64,000 bases of DNA from Yinghuangia elevatio. Lineage in GTDB: Bacteria; Actinomycetota; Actinomycetes; Streptomycetales; Streptomycetaceae. Position numbers and translations under genes: made by a program. Below, piece by piece: positions 52,770-62,094 of the stretch. Each line of letters opens with the position of its first letter. The first letter of the stretch is position 1. Location of the stretch: NCBI RefSeq assembly GCF_040649515.1, contig NZ_JBEZFP010000021.1, forward strand, positions 1 to 64,000, written 5' to 3'. Below the pieces are notes generated by a model. That model was not told the origin of the DNA. It ran no database searches and was given only the letters and a program-made list of their open reading frames with translations.

Positions 52770-52929
52770 GCGTGCTCCCCGAGAGGTGTTCCGGCATCTG
52801 ACATGCCATCACACGCACGAAGGAGAACCTGACCTGGGTAGCCCCGCACCACGCGCCCGCGCCCGGGCCCGCCCGGGCCCGGGCGGCGCCGGGACGTGCC
52901 CGGAGAAGCCACGAGAGGAGCCCCCCGCG

Positions 52930-54174
52930 ATGACCGTCCTGGAAGACGCCCGCGCGCTGCACGGCGACATGGTCCGCATGCGCCGCGAGCTGCACGCCCG
53001 CCCCGAGCTCGGCCTCGACCTGCCCTACACCCAGGAGCGCGTGCTCGCCGAACTCGCCGGACTGCCCCTGGAGACCACCACCGGACGCGCCCTCAGCTCC
53101 GTCACCGCAGTCCTGCGCGGCGCCCTCCCCGGCCCCACCGTCCTGCTGCGCGGCGACATGGACGCCCTCCCGGTCGGCGAGCGCTCCGGCGTCGACTACA
53201 CCTCCACGGTCCCCGGCCGCATGCACGCCTGCGGCCACGACCTGCACACCACCATGCTCGCCGGCGCCGCCCACCTGCTCGCCGCCCGCCGCGACACGCT
53301 CGCCGGCAACATCGTCTTCATGTTCCAGCCCGGCGAGGAAGGCCCCGGCGGCGCGGGCCTCATGATCGACGAAGGCGTCCTGGACGCGAGCGGCGAACGC
53401 GCCGTCGCCGCCTACGCCCTGCACGTCGCCTCCACGATGATCCCGCAGGGTGTTTTCACCTGCCGGGCCGGGACCGCGCTCGCCGCCGCCGACTCGGTGC
53501 GGGTGACCGTACGCGGCGCGGGCGGCCACGGCTCCATGCCGCACCGCGCCAAGGACCCCGTCCCCGCCGCCTGCGAGATGGTCACCGCGCTCCAGGCCAT
53601 GGTCACGCGCCGGTACGACATATTCGACCCCGTCGTGATCACCGTCGGCAGCTTCCACGCCGGCACCGTCGACAACGTGATCCCCGGCGAGGCCGTCTTC
53701 AACGCCACACTGCGCACCTTCTCCCGCGAGACCAACGCCCGCATCAAGGACGACGTCACCGCCCTGGTGCGCGGCGTCGGCGCCGCCCACGGCCTGGAGG
53801 TCGAGGTGGACTTCGGCCGCATGAGCTACCCCGTCACGGTGAACGACGCCGGCGCCTTCACGCACGCCGAAACGGTGATCCGCGAAGTCCTCGGCGAGGA
53901 GCGCTTCGTCGAGTCCCCGCGGCCCGGCGCGGGCGCCGAGGACTTCTCCCTCGTCCTCGACGACGTCCCCGGCGCGATGCTCATGCTCGGCGCCTGCCCG
54001 ACCGACCGGGACGTCACCAAGGCACCCGCGAACCACGCGCCCGAAGCCGAGTTCGACGACGCCGTCCTCGCCGACGGCGCCGCGATCTACGCCGAACTCG
54101 CCCTGCGCCGCCTCGACTCGGCCGCCGCCGAATCAGCCGCCGAATCAGCCGCCGCGGAGACCGTCGCCACCTGA
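52930..54174 (+). CDS. M20D-family amidohydrolase (hippurate/indoleacetyl-amino-acid hydrolase-like)
   Basis: A 414-residue dimetal peptidase-like hydrolase. HARPELGLDLPYTQERV, LLRGDMDALPV, HACGHDLHTTMLAGAA (about 98-113), FQPGEEGPGGAGLM, GHGSMPHRAKDPV and GAGAEDFS are in order. Such enzymes cleave N-acyl amino acids. GAGAGGAG lies about ten bases before the ATG. The C-terminus is an Ala/Glu repeat. It is probably controlled by the divergent AsnC-type regulator. Confidence 0.92.
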   Translation: MTVLEDARALHGDMVRMRRELHARPELGLDLPYTQERVLAELAGLPLETTTGRALSSVTAVLRGALPGPTVLLRGDMDALPVGERSGVDYTSTVPGRMHACGHDLHTTMLAGAAHLLAARRDTLAGNIVFMFQPGEEGPGGAGLMIDEGVLDASGERAVAAYALHVASTMIPQGVFTCRAGTALAAADSVRVTVRGAGGHGSMPHRAKDPVPAACEMVTALQAMVTRRYDIFDPVVITVGSFHAGTVDNVIPGEAVFNATLRTFSRETNARIKDDVTALVRGVGAAHGLEVEVDFGRMSYPVTVNDAGAFTHAETVIREVLGEERFVESPRPGAGAEDFSLVLDDVPGAMLMLGACPTDRDVTKAPANHAPEAEFDDAVLADGAAIYAELALRRLDSAAAESAAESAAAETVAT

Positions 54175-54416
54175 GCCGGACCGCGACGCGCCTCTCGGCC
54201 GGCCGCCCCGCGCGGCGTCCGCCCGTCGGACGCCGGACGTGTGTAGCCCCGGGCATCCCCGGAACGCGGGACCGCGCGCGCGTCCCGGCCAATCCGCCAC
54301 GGGCGGCCGGGCCGCCGCCGGGGCCGCGGGTACAGTCGCGGCGTCCGCCCGCCGAGAGCGTCGCGATCGGGGCACGTCAGACCGGTCCGGTGCGCGCCCA
54401 TAGGAGCCGGTACCAG

Positions 54417-55259
54417 GTGACCGCACGCACCCTCGAAGACCTCGGACTCGCCCGGACCCCCTCGCTCGAACCCCTGACCTATCCCGGCACACCCCTCACC
54501 CACCCGGCCTTGCTCCGCGGCGACCACCTCCTGCCGATCACCCCGGACAGCACAGCTGTCGGCGAGTGGGCCGTCGAGGTGGGCGACGGCCGCCGCACCG
54601 CCCTCGACACCGCGCTGGCCGTCCTGGGCGAACCGCGCATGCACGAGCGCGTTCCGGTGCTGGCCATCGGGTCCCACGCCGCACCCGCCCAACTCCGTCA
54701 CAAGCTCAGGACGAGCGGACTGCCCGGCACCGTCCCGCTCACCCTGGCCACGCTCCGGGGCATCCGCATCGGGTTCTCCGCGCACGTCAGCCCCGCCGGC
54801 TACGTCGCCGCATCCCCGTACGTCGACGCCGAGGCCACGCCCGAACTGATCGTCACCTGGCTGGACACCGTGCAGCTCAAGGCCGTCGACGACACCGAAT
54901 ACCCGGAGTACCGCCGCGTGGTGCTGCCGGAGCGACGCTTCCCGGTCGCACACCCCTCTGGGGAGACGCTGTTCGGCGTACACCTCTACGTCAACGCCAA
55001 GGGCGTACTCGCGCACCCCGACGGACGTACGCCGACGCCGCTGCTCCCGCAGCCCGAGATCCTCCGGCGCCTGTGCGCCGCCTCGCCGGAACTCGCGGAA
55101 CGGTTCGGCGACTCCCCGGAGGAGTTCGTCCACCGCGCCCGCGCCGACGCCGACCTGCGCGAGTTCGGCACCCGGCTGTTCGCGGAAGCCGGCTGGCTGC
55201 TGCCGCAGCCCGAGCTGGACGCGCTGCCCGACGCCCGGGACTCCGCACCCCCGATGTGA
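54417..55259 (+). CDS. Hypothetical conserved actinobacterial protein
   Basis: A 280-residue soluble protein: YPGTPLTHPALLRGDHLLPI at the start, VPVLAIGSHAAPAQLRHKL, IRIGFSAHVSPAGYVAASPY, WLDTVQLKAVDDTEYPEYRR and an acidic C-terminus. No domain is recognised, but the IGSN-like AIGSHAAPAQL pattern recalls gamma-glutamylcyclotransferase-like proteins. GTG at 54417 has GGAG upstream. The 242-bp gap before it contains no recognised element. Confidence 0.78.
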   Translation: MTARTLEDLGLARTPSLEPLTYPGTPLTHPALLRGDHLLPITPDSTAVGEWAVEVGDGRRTALDTALAVLGEPRMHERVPVLAIGSHAAPAQLRHKLRTSGLPGTVPLTLATLRGIRIGFSAHVSPAGYVAASPYVDAEATPELIVTWLDTVQLKAVDDTEYPEYRRVVLPERRFPVAHPSGETLFGVHLYVNAKGVLAHPDGRTPTPLLPQPEILRRLCAASPELAERFGDSPEEFVHRARADADLREFGTRLFAEAGWLLPQPELDALPDARDSAPPM

Positions 55260-55280
55260 CACCGGGGCGGCCGGACGGGG

Positions 55281-56351
55281 TCATCCGGTCTCACGGGCGA
55301 CGGGTGCGTCGCGCACCACGGCCAGGGCCGAGACCAGGACCGCCACGACCGGAACGGCCAGCAGGGCGCCGAGGATCCCGGCCACCGCACCGCCCGCGAC
55401 CACCGCGCCCATCACGACGGCCGGGTGCAGCGCCACCGTGCGGCTCTGGATGCCCGGCTGGAGGAACGTCCCCTCGATCAACTGCACGGCGAGCACCACC
55501 CCGAGTGCGCCCAGGGCCTTGCCGAGGCCACCGTCCGCGAACGCGACCAGCACCGCCAGGAGTCCGGACAGGAACGCGCCGATGTAGGGCACGTACGCGC
55601 CGACGAACACCAGCGCGGCCAGCCCCGGAGCCCCCGGCACGTCCAGGACCAGCAGGCCGATCGCGATGAACGTGGCGTCGATCAGCGCGATGATCGTGGT
55701 GCCGCGCATGTAGCCGGCCACCGCCAGGAACGACCGGCGCAGGATGCGGTCCGCGGTGTCGCGGTGCCGCCGCGGAGTGACCACGCGTACGACGCCCGGC
55801 AGTTCGTGGCCGTCGCGGAGCAAGAAGAACGTCAGCGCCAGGACCAGCACCCCGCCGGACACGACCTGGACCGCGATGCCCACCCCGTCGACCACTCCGT
55901 TCGCGATGGACTCGCCCAGCCTGCCGCCGAGTTCGTGCAGGCCGTCGGACGCCTCCGCCGCCGGGTCGCCGCCTCCGCCGTACTTGTCGCGCAGCGTGCC
56001 CGCGGCGTCGGTCAGCGCCGCGCCGATCTTCGCCGCGTTGTCGCTGATCGTCCGGACCAGTACCCACACGGTCCCGGCGATCAGGGCCACCAGCGCCACA
56101 CAGGTGAGCCCGGCCGCCCAGGAGCGCGGCACCGACCAGCGCAACAGCCGCCCGTACAGCGGATGCAGCAGGGCCGAGCCGAGGATCGCGATCGCGAGCG
56201 GCGCGGTGACCGCGCGCAGCACGAAGGCCAGCGCGACCAGTCCCGCCACCACCGCGACCACGAGCAGGATGACGGCGCTCCACGCCGCCGCACTGCGGGC
56301 CGGGCGCGGCAGCAGGGGCGGCTCCCTGGGGGGTGTGTCCCCGGATGTCAT
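55281..56351 (-). CDS. AI-2E family (PerM-like) transporter
   Basis: A 356-residue membrane protein with about eight helices. GGVLVLALTFFLLRDGHELP (the FFLRDG motif), GYMRGTTIIALIDATFIAIG, ALVFVGAYVPYIGAFLSGLL and EGTFLQPGI are hallmarks of the AI-2E/PerM family of exporters or antiporters. The start overlaps the stop of the GAP gene (ATGA), so it is the last gene of a three-gene membrane-protein operon. Confidence 0.93.
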   Translation of the reverse strand: MTSGDTPPREPPLLPRPARSAAAWSAVILLVVAVVAGLVALAFVLRAVTAPLAIAILGSALLHPLYGRLLRWSVPRSWAAGLTCVALVALIAGTVWVLVRTISDNAAKIGAALTDAAGTLRDKYGGGGDPAAEASDGLHELGGRLGESIANGVVDGVGIAVQVVSGGVLVLALTFFLLRDGHELPGVVRVVTPRRHRDTADRILRRSFLAVAGYMRGTTIIALIDATFIAIGLLVLDVPGAPGLAALVFVGAYVPYIGAFLSGLLAVLVAFADGGLGKALGALGVVLAVQLIEGTFLQPGIQSRTVALHPAVVMGAVVAGGAVAGILGALLAVPVVAVLVSALAVVRDAPVARETG

Positions 56352-57031
56352 GCGGTCAGCCCGCTGATGGCGTCGCCGAGCGACTTGACGCCGAGCACCA
56401 GGAACAGGACGGCCATGATGGCTCCGTTGTGCCGGGCCATCCAGGCCTTCCACCCGTCGAGCGTTCGGGCCGCCTTCACGCCGCCGAACAGGTAGACGCC
56501 CAGCGGTACCACGGTGCACAGCGACGCGACGGCGACGAACACCGCTGCGGCGGCGATCCGCGCCCCGGTGTCGGTCGCGGCGCCCGCGATCGACACCCCG
56601 GCCGCGACGACCAGCGCGAGGTTCTTCGGGTTGACGACCGCGAGCACGAACGCCAGTCCCGCCGACTTCGCCGGGGTGAACCGGTCGATGGTCCGCATCC
56701 AGGACGGCAGTTGCGGCTCCTCACCGGCCTTCGGCCGGCCGAGCCACTGCTTGACGGCGAGGAACAGGAACAGCACGGCGATGCCGAGCTTGATCCAGTA
56801 CGTCCACTCCGCGCTCCGGCCGCCTTCCCCGTCGTCGGCGCCGCCGCCCGCACCGACCGCCACAAGCAGCGCCACGCCGGCCGCCAGCGCGACGATCCAC
56901 CCGGCGGCGAACGCCAGGCCGTTCGCCCGGCCCTTCGGCGTGGCGAGCATCAGGATCACGGCGATCAGCGGGATCGGGCTGATCGCCACCCCGATCGCGG
57001 GGCTCAGCACCTGTCCGATGGCGTCACCCAT
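56348..57031 (-). CDS. GAP-family (Sap/LysE-like) membrane protein
   Basis: A 227-residue protein with six helices. LSPAIGVAISPIPLIAVILM, TPKGRANGLAFAAGWIV and VNPKNLALVVAAGVSI match the GAP family, related to LysE-type exporters and to mycobacterial proteins that move peptidolipids. AGGAGG precedes the ATG. Its start overlaps the BrkB-like gene and its stop overlaps the AI-2E gene, so all three are coupled. Confidence 0.88.
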   Translation of the reverse strand: MGDAIGQVLSPAIGVAISPIPLIAVILMLATPKGRANGLAFAAGWIVALAAGVALLVAVGAGGGADDGEGGRSAEWTYWIKLGIAVLFLFLAVKQWLGRPKAGEEPQLPSWMRTIDRFTPAKSAGLAFVLAVVNPKNLALVVAAGVSIAGAATDTGARIAAAAVFVAVASLCTVVPLGVYLFGGVKAARTLDGWKAWMARHNGAIMAVLFLVLGVKSLGDAISGLTA

Positions 57032-58106
57032 GGGGTCCTCCTGCTCGACGGTCCGCGGGGCCGCGGTTCGGGTCGGGGTCCGCGGCGCCGGGGTCCGGGC
57101 CGTCCTGGTCCGCGGATTCCTGGTCCGCGGATTCCTGGTCTGCGGCGTCCGGTCCGGTGGCGTCCGGGTCCGTGGCGTCCGGGGCCGTGACGCGGCGGCG
57201 TGCCGGGGTACGCCGCCAGCCGCCCGGGTCCGTCGACCCGCGTGCCCACAGGCCGAGCCGGCCGCGGGTGTCGACGAGCACCGCGCCGAGCACCGTCGCG
57301 GCCAGTACGACGGCGAACAGGACGACGAGCCACGACTCGATCGCGAAGGCGACGCCGATGGTCCCGTACCGGCGTTCGTTGCTGGACAGCAGCCGGGGGA
57401 CGTACTCGGCGGACACGACGCCGAGCACCAGGGTCCCCGCGGCGGTCGCCAGGGCGGTCGGCAGCAGCGCCCGCCAGCGCACGCGCCCGGACAGCAGAAC
57501 GAACGGCGTCCACCACCACAACGCGATCGAGCCGGCCGAGGCGAGGGCCATGCGCACCACGGTCAGCGGACCGCCGCCGTGGGTGACGCGGAAGGTGAGA
57601 CCGATCAGCACGAAGTAGGTGACCATCCCGACGATCCAGGCAAGCGGGCGCCACGCGCTGCGCAGGCCGCCGGGGGAGAGGCGCCAACTGCGTTCGTACA
57701 CGCGCTGGAGCGCCCGGCTGAAGCTCGTGGCGCTCAGCAGCACCAGCAGGAAGCCCAGGACCGTGACACCCGTCTCGGCGGCCGACGAGGCGATGGTCTG
57801 GACGTTTCGCGTCGTCGTGCCGTTGCCGAGACCCACCTTTTTGCGCATCGCGTCGACCAGGCCGTCGCTGACGGCGTTGGGTGCCGCGGCGGCCACCACG
57901 ATCACCAGCGGCATCAGGGCCAGGAACGCCTGCGCGGCCAGGGCCATCATGCGGTCGGTGATCTGGATTTCGAGGGCCCGCGCGACGGAGCGGCCGGGCA
58001 CGCTCGTCTCCCAGGCCTCGCGCCAGTGCCTGAGGCGTTCGGTGCGCGTGGTGCGCCCGTCGCGCTTGCCCGGGTCGGCGGGGACCCCGGCGTCCGCCAT
58101 CTGCAT
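57024..58106 (-). CDS. YihY/BrkB-family membrane protein with repeat tail
   Basis: A 360-residue protein with about six helices. WETSVPGRSVARALEIQITD, DRMMALAAQAFLALMPLVIV and RALQRVYERSW match the YihY/UPF0761 (formerly RNase BN) membrane family of unknown function. The C-terminal 60 residues are hydrophilic with ADQES-type repeats encoded by 15-bp DNA repeats. The start may be ATG 58106 or 58100. It is first in the BrkB-GAP-AI-2E operon. Confidence 0.88.
   Translation of the reverse strand: MQMADAGVPADPGKRDGRTTRTERLRHWREAWETSVPGRSVARALEIQITDRMMALAAQAFLALMPLVIVVAAAAPNAVSDGLVDAMRKKVGLGNGTTTRNVQTIASSAAETGVTVLGFLLVLLSATSFSRALQRVYERSWRLSPGGLRSAWRPLAWIVGMVTYFVLIGLTFRVTHGGGPLTVVRMALASAGSIALWWWTPFVLLSGRVRWRALLPTALATAAGTLVLGVVSAEYVPRLLSSNERRYGTIGVAFAIESWLVVLFAVVLAATVLGAVLVDTRGRLGLWARGSTDPGGWRRTPARRRVTAPDATDPDATGPDAADQESADQESADQDGPDPGAADPDPNRGPADRRAGGPHG
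57106..57150. repeat. 15-bp tandem repeat in the BrkB-like gene
   Basis: TGGTCCGCGGATTCC is present at 57106-57120 and 57121-57135, then diverged at 57136-57150, all in frame, encoding repeats of the hydrophilic tail. Confidence 0.75.
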
Positions 58107-58272
58107 GCACCACCCCGGTCCGGTCGCCGAACCGCCTTGACCCGTACGGGTGAACGCGGCCGGACGTGGCCCGGCTGCGGCGCGCGGCGGCCGACCCGCC
58201 CGCGCCGCAGCCGGAGGAGAGGGGGCCGGCGCATCCGGCCCGCCCTGGTTCCCGCGCGGCTGGCCTGTGCGG

Positions 58273-58758
58273 TCAGTCCGCGAAGACCTCGCGCAGCTTG
58301 GCCTCTTCGTCGTCGGCCAGGTTGGTGCGAATGAGCTGCGCCCGCGTGCCGGAGAACGCCTCGTGCACCCGGTCCGTGACGGCGCCGGTGCTCATCAGGA
58401 ACAGCGCCGAGGTGCCGGGGGTGACCTCGCGGCGTACCTCGTCGACGAAGTCGTCGTCGATGCCGACGTCGCTCAGGCTGCCCGCGAGGGCGCCGGTCGC
58501 GGCGCCGATGGCCGCGCCGATGAGGGGGACGAAGAAGATGAGGCCGAAGAGCATGCCCCAGAATGTGCCGCTGAGCGCGCCGACTCCGGTGAGGTTGTGG
58601 AGTTCCCTGGTGCGCGGCTTCTTCTTCTCGGCGGGCCACGACACCACGGCCGCGTCGACGACGGTGATGAGGTCCTGCTTCTGGAGCCCGAGGAGCTTCT
58701 CCTCGGCGAGTTCGGCTCCGTCGGGGGTGGCGAACTTCCACACGGTCAGCGTCGTCAA
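58273..58758 (-). CDS. DUF1269-family membrane-associated protein
   Basis: A 161-residue protein with the DUF1269 pattern: TVWKFATPDGAELAEEKL, DLITVVDAAVVSW, a Gly-rich hydrophobic pair (FWGMLFGLIFFVPLIGAAIG), and GTSALFLMSTGAVTDRV. The function of the family is unknown; it is linked with stress and envelope. TTG at 58758 follows GAGGA at good spacing. An AT-rich promoter-like patch (GGCTATATATACCTATT on this strand, about 58798-58815) lies upstream. Confidence 0.88.
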   Translation of the reverse strand: MTTLTVWKFATPDGAELAEEKLLGLQKQDLITVVDAAVVSWPAEKKKPRTRELHNLTGVGALSGTFWGMLFGLIFFVPLIGAAIGAATGALAGSLSDVGIDDDFVDEVRREVTPGTSALFLMSTGAVTDRVHEAFSGTRAQLIRTNLADDEEAKLREVFAD

Positions 58759-59016
58759 GGCAGGGTCCTCACACTCGGCACCATGAAACCGGGCAATAGG
58801 TATATATAGCCCACATGATCATGCCCCGGGCCGACCCGCCCCGCCATCCGGCAACACGCCGCCGCAGCGGCACCGACCACCCGGGCGGCGACGCGCCGAG
58901 GATGTGCTCCCGCGCCCGATGGATTGCGGAAACCTCCGCCGTGTGACGGATCTTGACCACTCGCGGTCACTGCCTGAACGATCACCCCGATCTGACGCCG
59001 ACCGGATGGGGTAATC

Positions 59017-59259
59017 ATGGGCAACACGAGGCGCCGACTCGCGGGCGGAGCCGTCGCGGCCGCGGCAGCAGTGGGACTGCTCGCGACGGGCGCGGGCCAG
59101 GCCCAGGCCGCCGCCTGGCAGTACGTGGCCAACTACCCGCAGCTCTACAAGTGCCAGGACATCGGCAAGCAGTACGTGCACTACGGCGCCGCCAGCGACT
59201 GGAAGTGCACCGGCAACTACGCCACCGGCTACTCCCTCTACGTCATCTACTCCGCCTGA
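59017..59259 (+). CDS. Small secreted protein with two cysteines
   Basis: An 80-residue precursor. The signal peptide (RRRLAGGAVAAAAAVGLLAT) ends at AQAAA; the mature 48 residues are aromatic (WQYVANYPQLYKCQDIGKQY, SDWKCTGNYATGYS) with two Cys likely to form one disulfide. It resembles small exported actinomycete proteins of unknown function. The last 13 bp overlap the redoxin gene on the other strand, and a perfect hairpin follows the stop. Confidence 0.75.
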   Translation: MGNTRRRLAGGAVAAAAAVGLLATGAGQAQAAAWQYVANYPQLYKCQDIGKQYVHYGAASDWKCTGNYATGYSLYVIYSA

Positions 59260-60326
59260 CCTCCGGTGGGCCCCGCCTCCGCGGGGCCCACCGGCAGCGG
59301 CCGCGCCAGCGCGATACCGCGCTCCTGCAACACCGCCGCCTTGGCGAAGAACTCCTCGCCCAGCGGATCGACGTCCAGCAGCGGCATCAGCGCCCGCCAC
59401 ACCGACACCTGCTCCGGCGCCTCCGCCGCGATCCGCTCGAACCGCGAACGCGCCGCCCCCGCATGACCGTTGCCCACCAGCCACACCGCGAGGGCCGCCT
59501 CGGTACGCGCCTGCTGCGCCGCGGCGTCCGGACGCGGCGTGTACGCGGCCACCTGCTCGGCCGTCAGCCCGCTGTCCCCCTCCAACACCCACCGACGCAA
59601 CGCGGCCATCGCCGGACCCGACGGCACATCCGTGAAAACCTCGAACGTGTCGGACGGGTACTGCGTGTCGTTCGGGCGCACCACTAGCCCCGCCTCGTCC
59701 ACCCACACCACCGAAGGCACATTCGCCACCTGGTACAGCGCCGCCACCCGCTGCTCCGTGTCGATCACCACCGGATGCGTCGGCTTCGCCTCGGCGATCC
59801 ACGGCGCCGCGTCCGCCGCACGGTGGTCCAGCGACACACTCAGCAGCGTGAAGCCGTGCTCGGCCAGCTCGACGTATCGCGCCTCCCAGTGCGGCAGCTC
59901 CCAACGGCACCCGCACCACGACGCCCAGAAGTTGACCGCGACCTTCCGGCCGCGCAGATCCGACAGCCGGTGCACCCGCCCGTCCAGATCCGGCAACGCG
60001 AAGTCGGGGGCGACACCGCCCGGGTCGAGGCCCACATCCGCGCACCCGGTGCCCAGGGCGGCCACCGAAGCGGCCCGCTCGGCGGCGTACGGGCGCCCCA
60101 GCACCGCCGCGAACGCCGCCAGGTCGACCGCGTCCCCCGGACCCTCGGCAGACGCCGCCACACCCAGCGGCACGCACACGTCGCCCCGGCACCAGCCGTG
60201 CGCCTCGCGCGACCAGCCCAGCGCCTCCCGTACCGCCGCACGGCTCAGCAGCGGCGAGCCGCCGTCGGACAGCTCCACCGGCACGACGGCCGCCCGCCCC
60301 TCGTCGAGAATCGTCCAGTGCGGCAC
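59247..60326 (-). CDS. TlpA-like redoxin with a CGC active site
   Basis: A 359-residue protein. An N-terminal unknown region of about 100 residues with several Cys precedes a TlpA/ResA-type thioredoxin domain (about 103-245): GVAPDFALPDLDG, NFWASWCGCRWELPHW, and VVIDTEQRVAALYQVANVPS. A C-terminal helical part follows. The active site reads Cys138-Gly-Cys140 rather than CxxC, i.e. one residue is missing; the DNA is clean there. No signal peptide is seen. GTG follows AGGAGG. Redox partner unknown. Confidence 0.85.
   Translation of the reverse strand: MPHWTILDEGRAAVVPVELSDGGSPLLSRAAVREALGWSREAHGWCRGDVCVPLGVAASAEGPGDAVDLAAFAAVLGRPYAAERAASVAALGTGCADVGLDPGGVAPDFALPDLDGRVHRLSDLRGRKVAVNFWASWCGCRWELPHWEARYVELAEHGFTLLSVSLDHRAADAAPWIAEAKPTHPVVIDTEQRVAALYQVANVPSVVWVDEAGLVVRPNDTQYPSDTFEVFTDVPSGPAMAALRRWVLEGDSGLTAEQVAAYTPRPDAAAQQARTEAALAVWLVGNGHAGAARSRFERIAAEAPEQVSVWRALMPLLDVDPLGEEFFAKAAVLQERGIALARPLPVGPAEAGPTGGQAE
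59265..59292. terminator. Bidirectional-looking hairpin after the small secreted protein gene
   Basis: Perfect 12-bp arms GGTGGGCCCCGC (59265-59276) and GCGGGGCCCACC (59281-59292) around CTCC, starting six bases after the stop. It lies inside the 3' end of the opposite redoxin gene, so it could terminate transcription of the secreted protein gene. Confidence 0.65.
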
Positions 60327-60370
60327 GGTCCACCTCCTGACGACCCGTCAGGACCGGGTCGGGGGCCCAG

Positions 60371-61972
60371 TCATACCGCGACCGGCCCGCCGGCACCAGA
60401 CACGTCGAAACCAGACGCGCCGGAACCGGGTACGCCGCCGGTTGCGTCCGCCGGGGCGACGGGGATCCCCAAATGCCCGAGCACCGAGCCCATCGACCGC
60501 CACACGGCGGCACGGGCCGCGTCCGTGTGGTCGATCGTCTCGAAGCCGTGGTGCGCCTGCGGTACGTCCACCACCTCGAGATCCGCCCCCACCGACTCCG
60601 CCGCCGCCACGAACTCCGCGACCGTCGCGGCGATCGCCGGATGCTCCAACTCCACCCGGGTCAGCACCACCGGCAACCGCCCCACGCCGCCGAGCGCGTC
60701 GGCCGGGCGGAACCGCGAATCCGACAAACCCCAGTTCGGCAGCGGCGCCAGGACCGGGTACGACACCGCCACGCAGCCCAGCCACTCCGGCGGCGCCGCC
60801 AACCAGTCCGTCGACAGCAGTCCGCCGGCCGACAGGAACCACAGGGCGATGCGGTCCCCGTCGACGCGCGGATGGGCGCGCACCTGCTCCACCGCCGCCG
60901 CGACGTCGGCCGCGGAGCGATCGAAGTCCCCGAGACCGTGCAGCCGGTGCTCCACGACCGCCCCCACCGCCCCCAGGCTCGCCGCCAACCGGGCGTACCC
61001 CACCAGACCCGGCCAGTCGCGCGGCGTCACCGCGGCATCCGGGGGAACGGGCCCGCCGTGCACGAACACCACCGCAGGACGCGGGGACACGGTGGCCGGC
61101 AGATGCAGATCGACCGCGCCGATCCGCTCGCGCGGACCAGGCGGCACGTCGAGCAGGAAGCCCTTCAGATGGCCTGGCTCCCTGCCGTCCTCAGGGGCCG
61201 CCAACACGTGGCCCTCGCCCGCCGTGGCACGCAGGAGCACATCCGCGAGCTCGTCGGGCGCGGTCAGCATCGGCCAATGCCCCGTCGCCAGCTCGAAGAA
61301 CGTCACCTGACGGTCCACCAGCGTCCTGAGCCCGGCGTCCCCGAGACTCAGCACCGACTCCAAAAGAGCGATGTTCGCCCCACTCGACGTGCACAGCACA
61401 CCCGTCGTCGGCAGCGCGTCGACCGCACCCGACAACACCAGCGGCTGGAGGAGCGTGCCCGCCGGCTGCGGGGCGGCGCGCCTGGACAGTTCGGCCAGAT
61501 CCGCCGACGACAGACCGTCCGTGCTGCCCCACAACTGCCACTCGCCCGGTGCCGGGGGAGCGACGGGGTCACCCGGCTCGCCGCCGTCCACCCGGGCGCG
61601 CAACTCGTCGCGCAGCCCCTGGAGCGGCAGCAGCTCCAACGGCGCGTCCCCGCTCCGCGCCATACCGGCGTCCAGATAGACCACGCGCGCCACACGCTCC
61701 GGACACCGGTCCGCCGCGCCCAGCACCGGATGGATGGCATAGCCGTGGCCCACGACCACCACGCCGTCCGCGTCGCACTGCTCGAACGCCCGCAGCACGT
61801 CCGCGATGTGCGTCTCCAGATCCGTGCCCGGACCCGCCGGATCCCGGCGGTCACCCTGACCCGTCAGCGTCACCGGGTGCACCCGCGCACCGGCCTCCCG
61901 CAACCGGTCCGCCACCTCCCGCCACACCGAGCCGTCCGTGAAAGGACCCGACACCAGCACGTACGCCGTCAT
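60371..61972 (-). CDS. Tandem alpha/beta hydrolase, first domain lacking its nucleophile serine
   Basis: A 533-residue protein of two fused alpha/beta-hydrolase domains. Domain 1 (about 1-250) resembles EstC-type esterases, but the nucleophile elbow reads VVVVGHGYA with Gly77 where GHSxG has Ser; its His motif GHWPM (232) remains. Domain 2 (about 285-515) has an HGGP oxyanion segment, Ser381 in FLSAGG and a probable catalytic His in PQAHHGFE, like dienelactone hydrolases. The ATG follows GGAGGAGAAGG. A MerR-type promoter faces it. Confidence 0.86.
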   Translation of the reverse strand: MTAYVLVSGPFTDGSVWREVADRLREAGARVHPVTLTGQGDRRDPAGPGTDLETHIADVLRAFEQCDADGVVVVGHGYAIHPVLGAADRCPERVARVVYLDAGMARSGDAPLELLPLQGLRDELRARVDGGEPGDPVAPPAPGEWQLWGSTDGLSSADLAELSRRAAPQPAGTLLQPLVLSGAVDALPTTGVLCTSSGANIALLESVLSLGDAGLRTLVDRQVTFFELATGHWPMLTAPDELADVLLRATAGEGHVLAAPEDGREPGHLKGFLLDVPPGPRERIGAVDLHLPATVSPRPAVVFVHGGPVPPDAAVTPRDWPGLVGYARLAASLGAVGAVVEHRLHGLGDFDRSAADVAAAVEQVRAHPRVDGDRIALWFLSAGGLLSTDWLAAPPEWLGCVAVSYPVLAPLPNWGLSDSRFRPADALGGVGRLPVVLTRVELEHPAIAATVAEFVAAAESVGADLEVVDVPQAHHGFETIDHTDAARAAVWRSMGSVLGHLGIPVAPADATGGVPGSGASGFDVSGAGGPVAV

Positions 61973-62094
61973 GACCTTCTCCTCCCGCACTCCCCGCTCC
62001 TCCCGCACACCCGCAGCTCCAGGGCATCCGCCGGACCACGACCGCGCCGCGGCCGCCGCGCCCCCGGCCACCTCGGCCGACCACGCTCGCGGGT

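Noticed and set aside
52850..52900. CCCGGGCCCG-rich run before the amidohydrolase as an operator or repeat
   Set aside because: It is a low-complexity G/C tract with no defined unit; many such runs occur in this window.
52896..54416. The long upstream part of the open frame ending at 55259
   Set aside because: Up to about 54416 it is an Arg/Pro-rich shadow of the amidohydrolase gene; only the part from GTG 54417 has protein-like sequence and a ribosome site.
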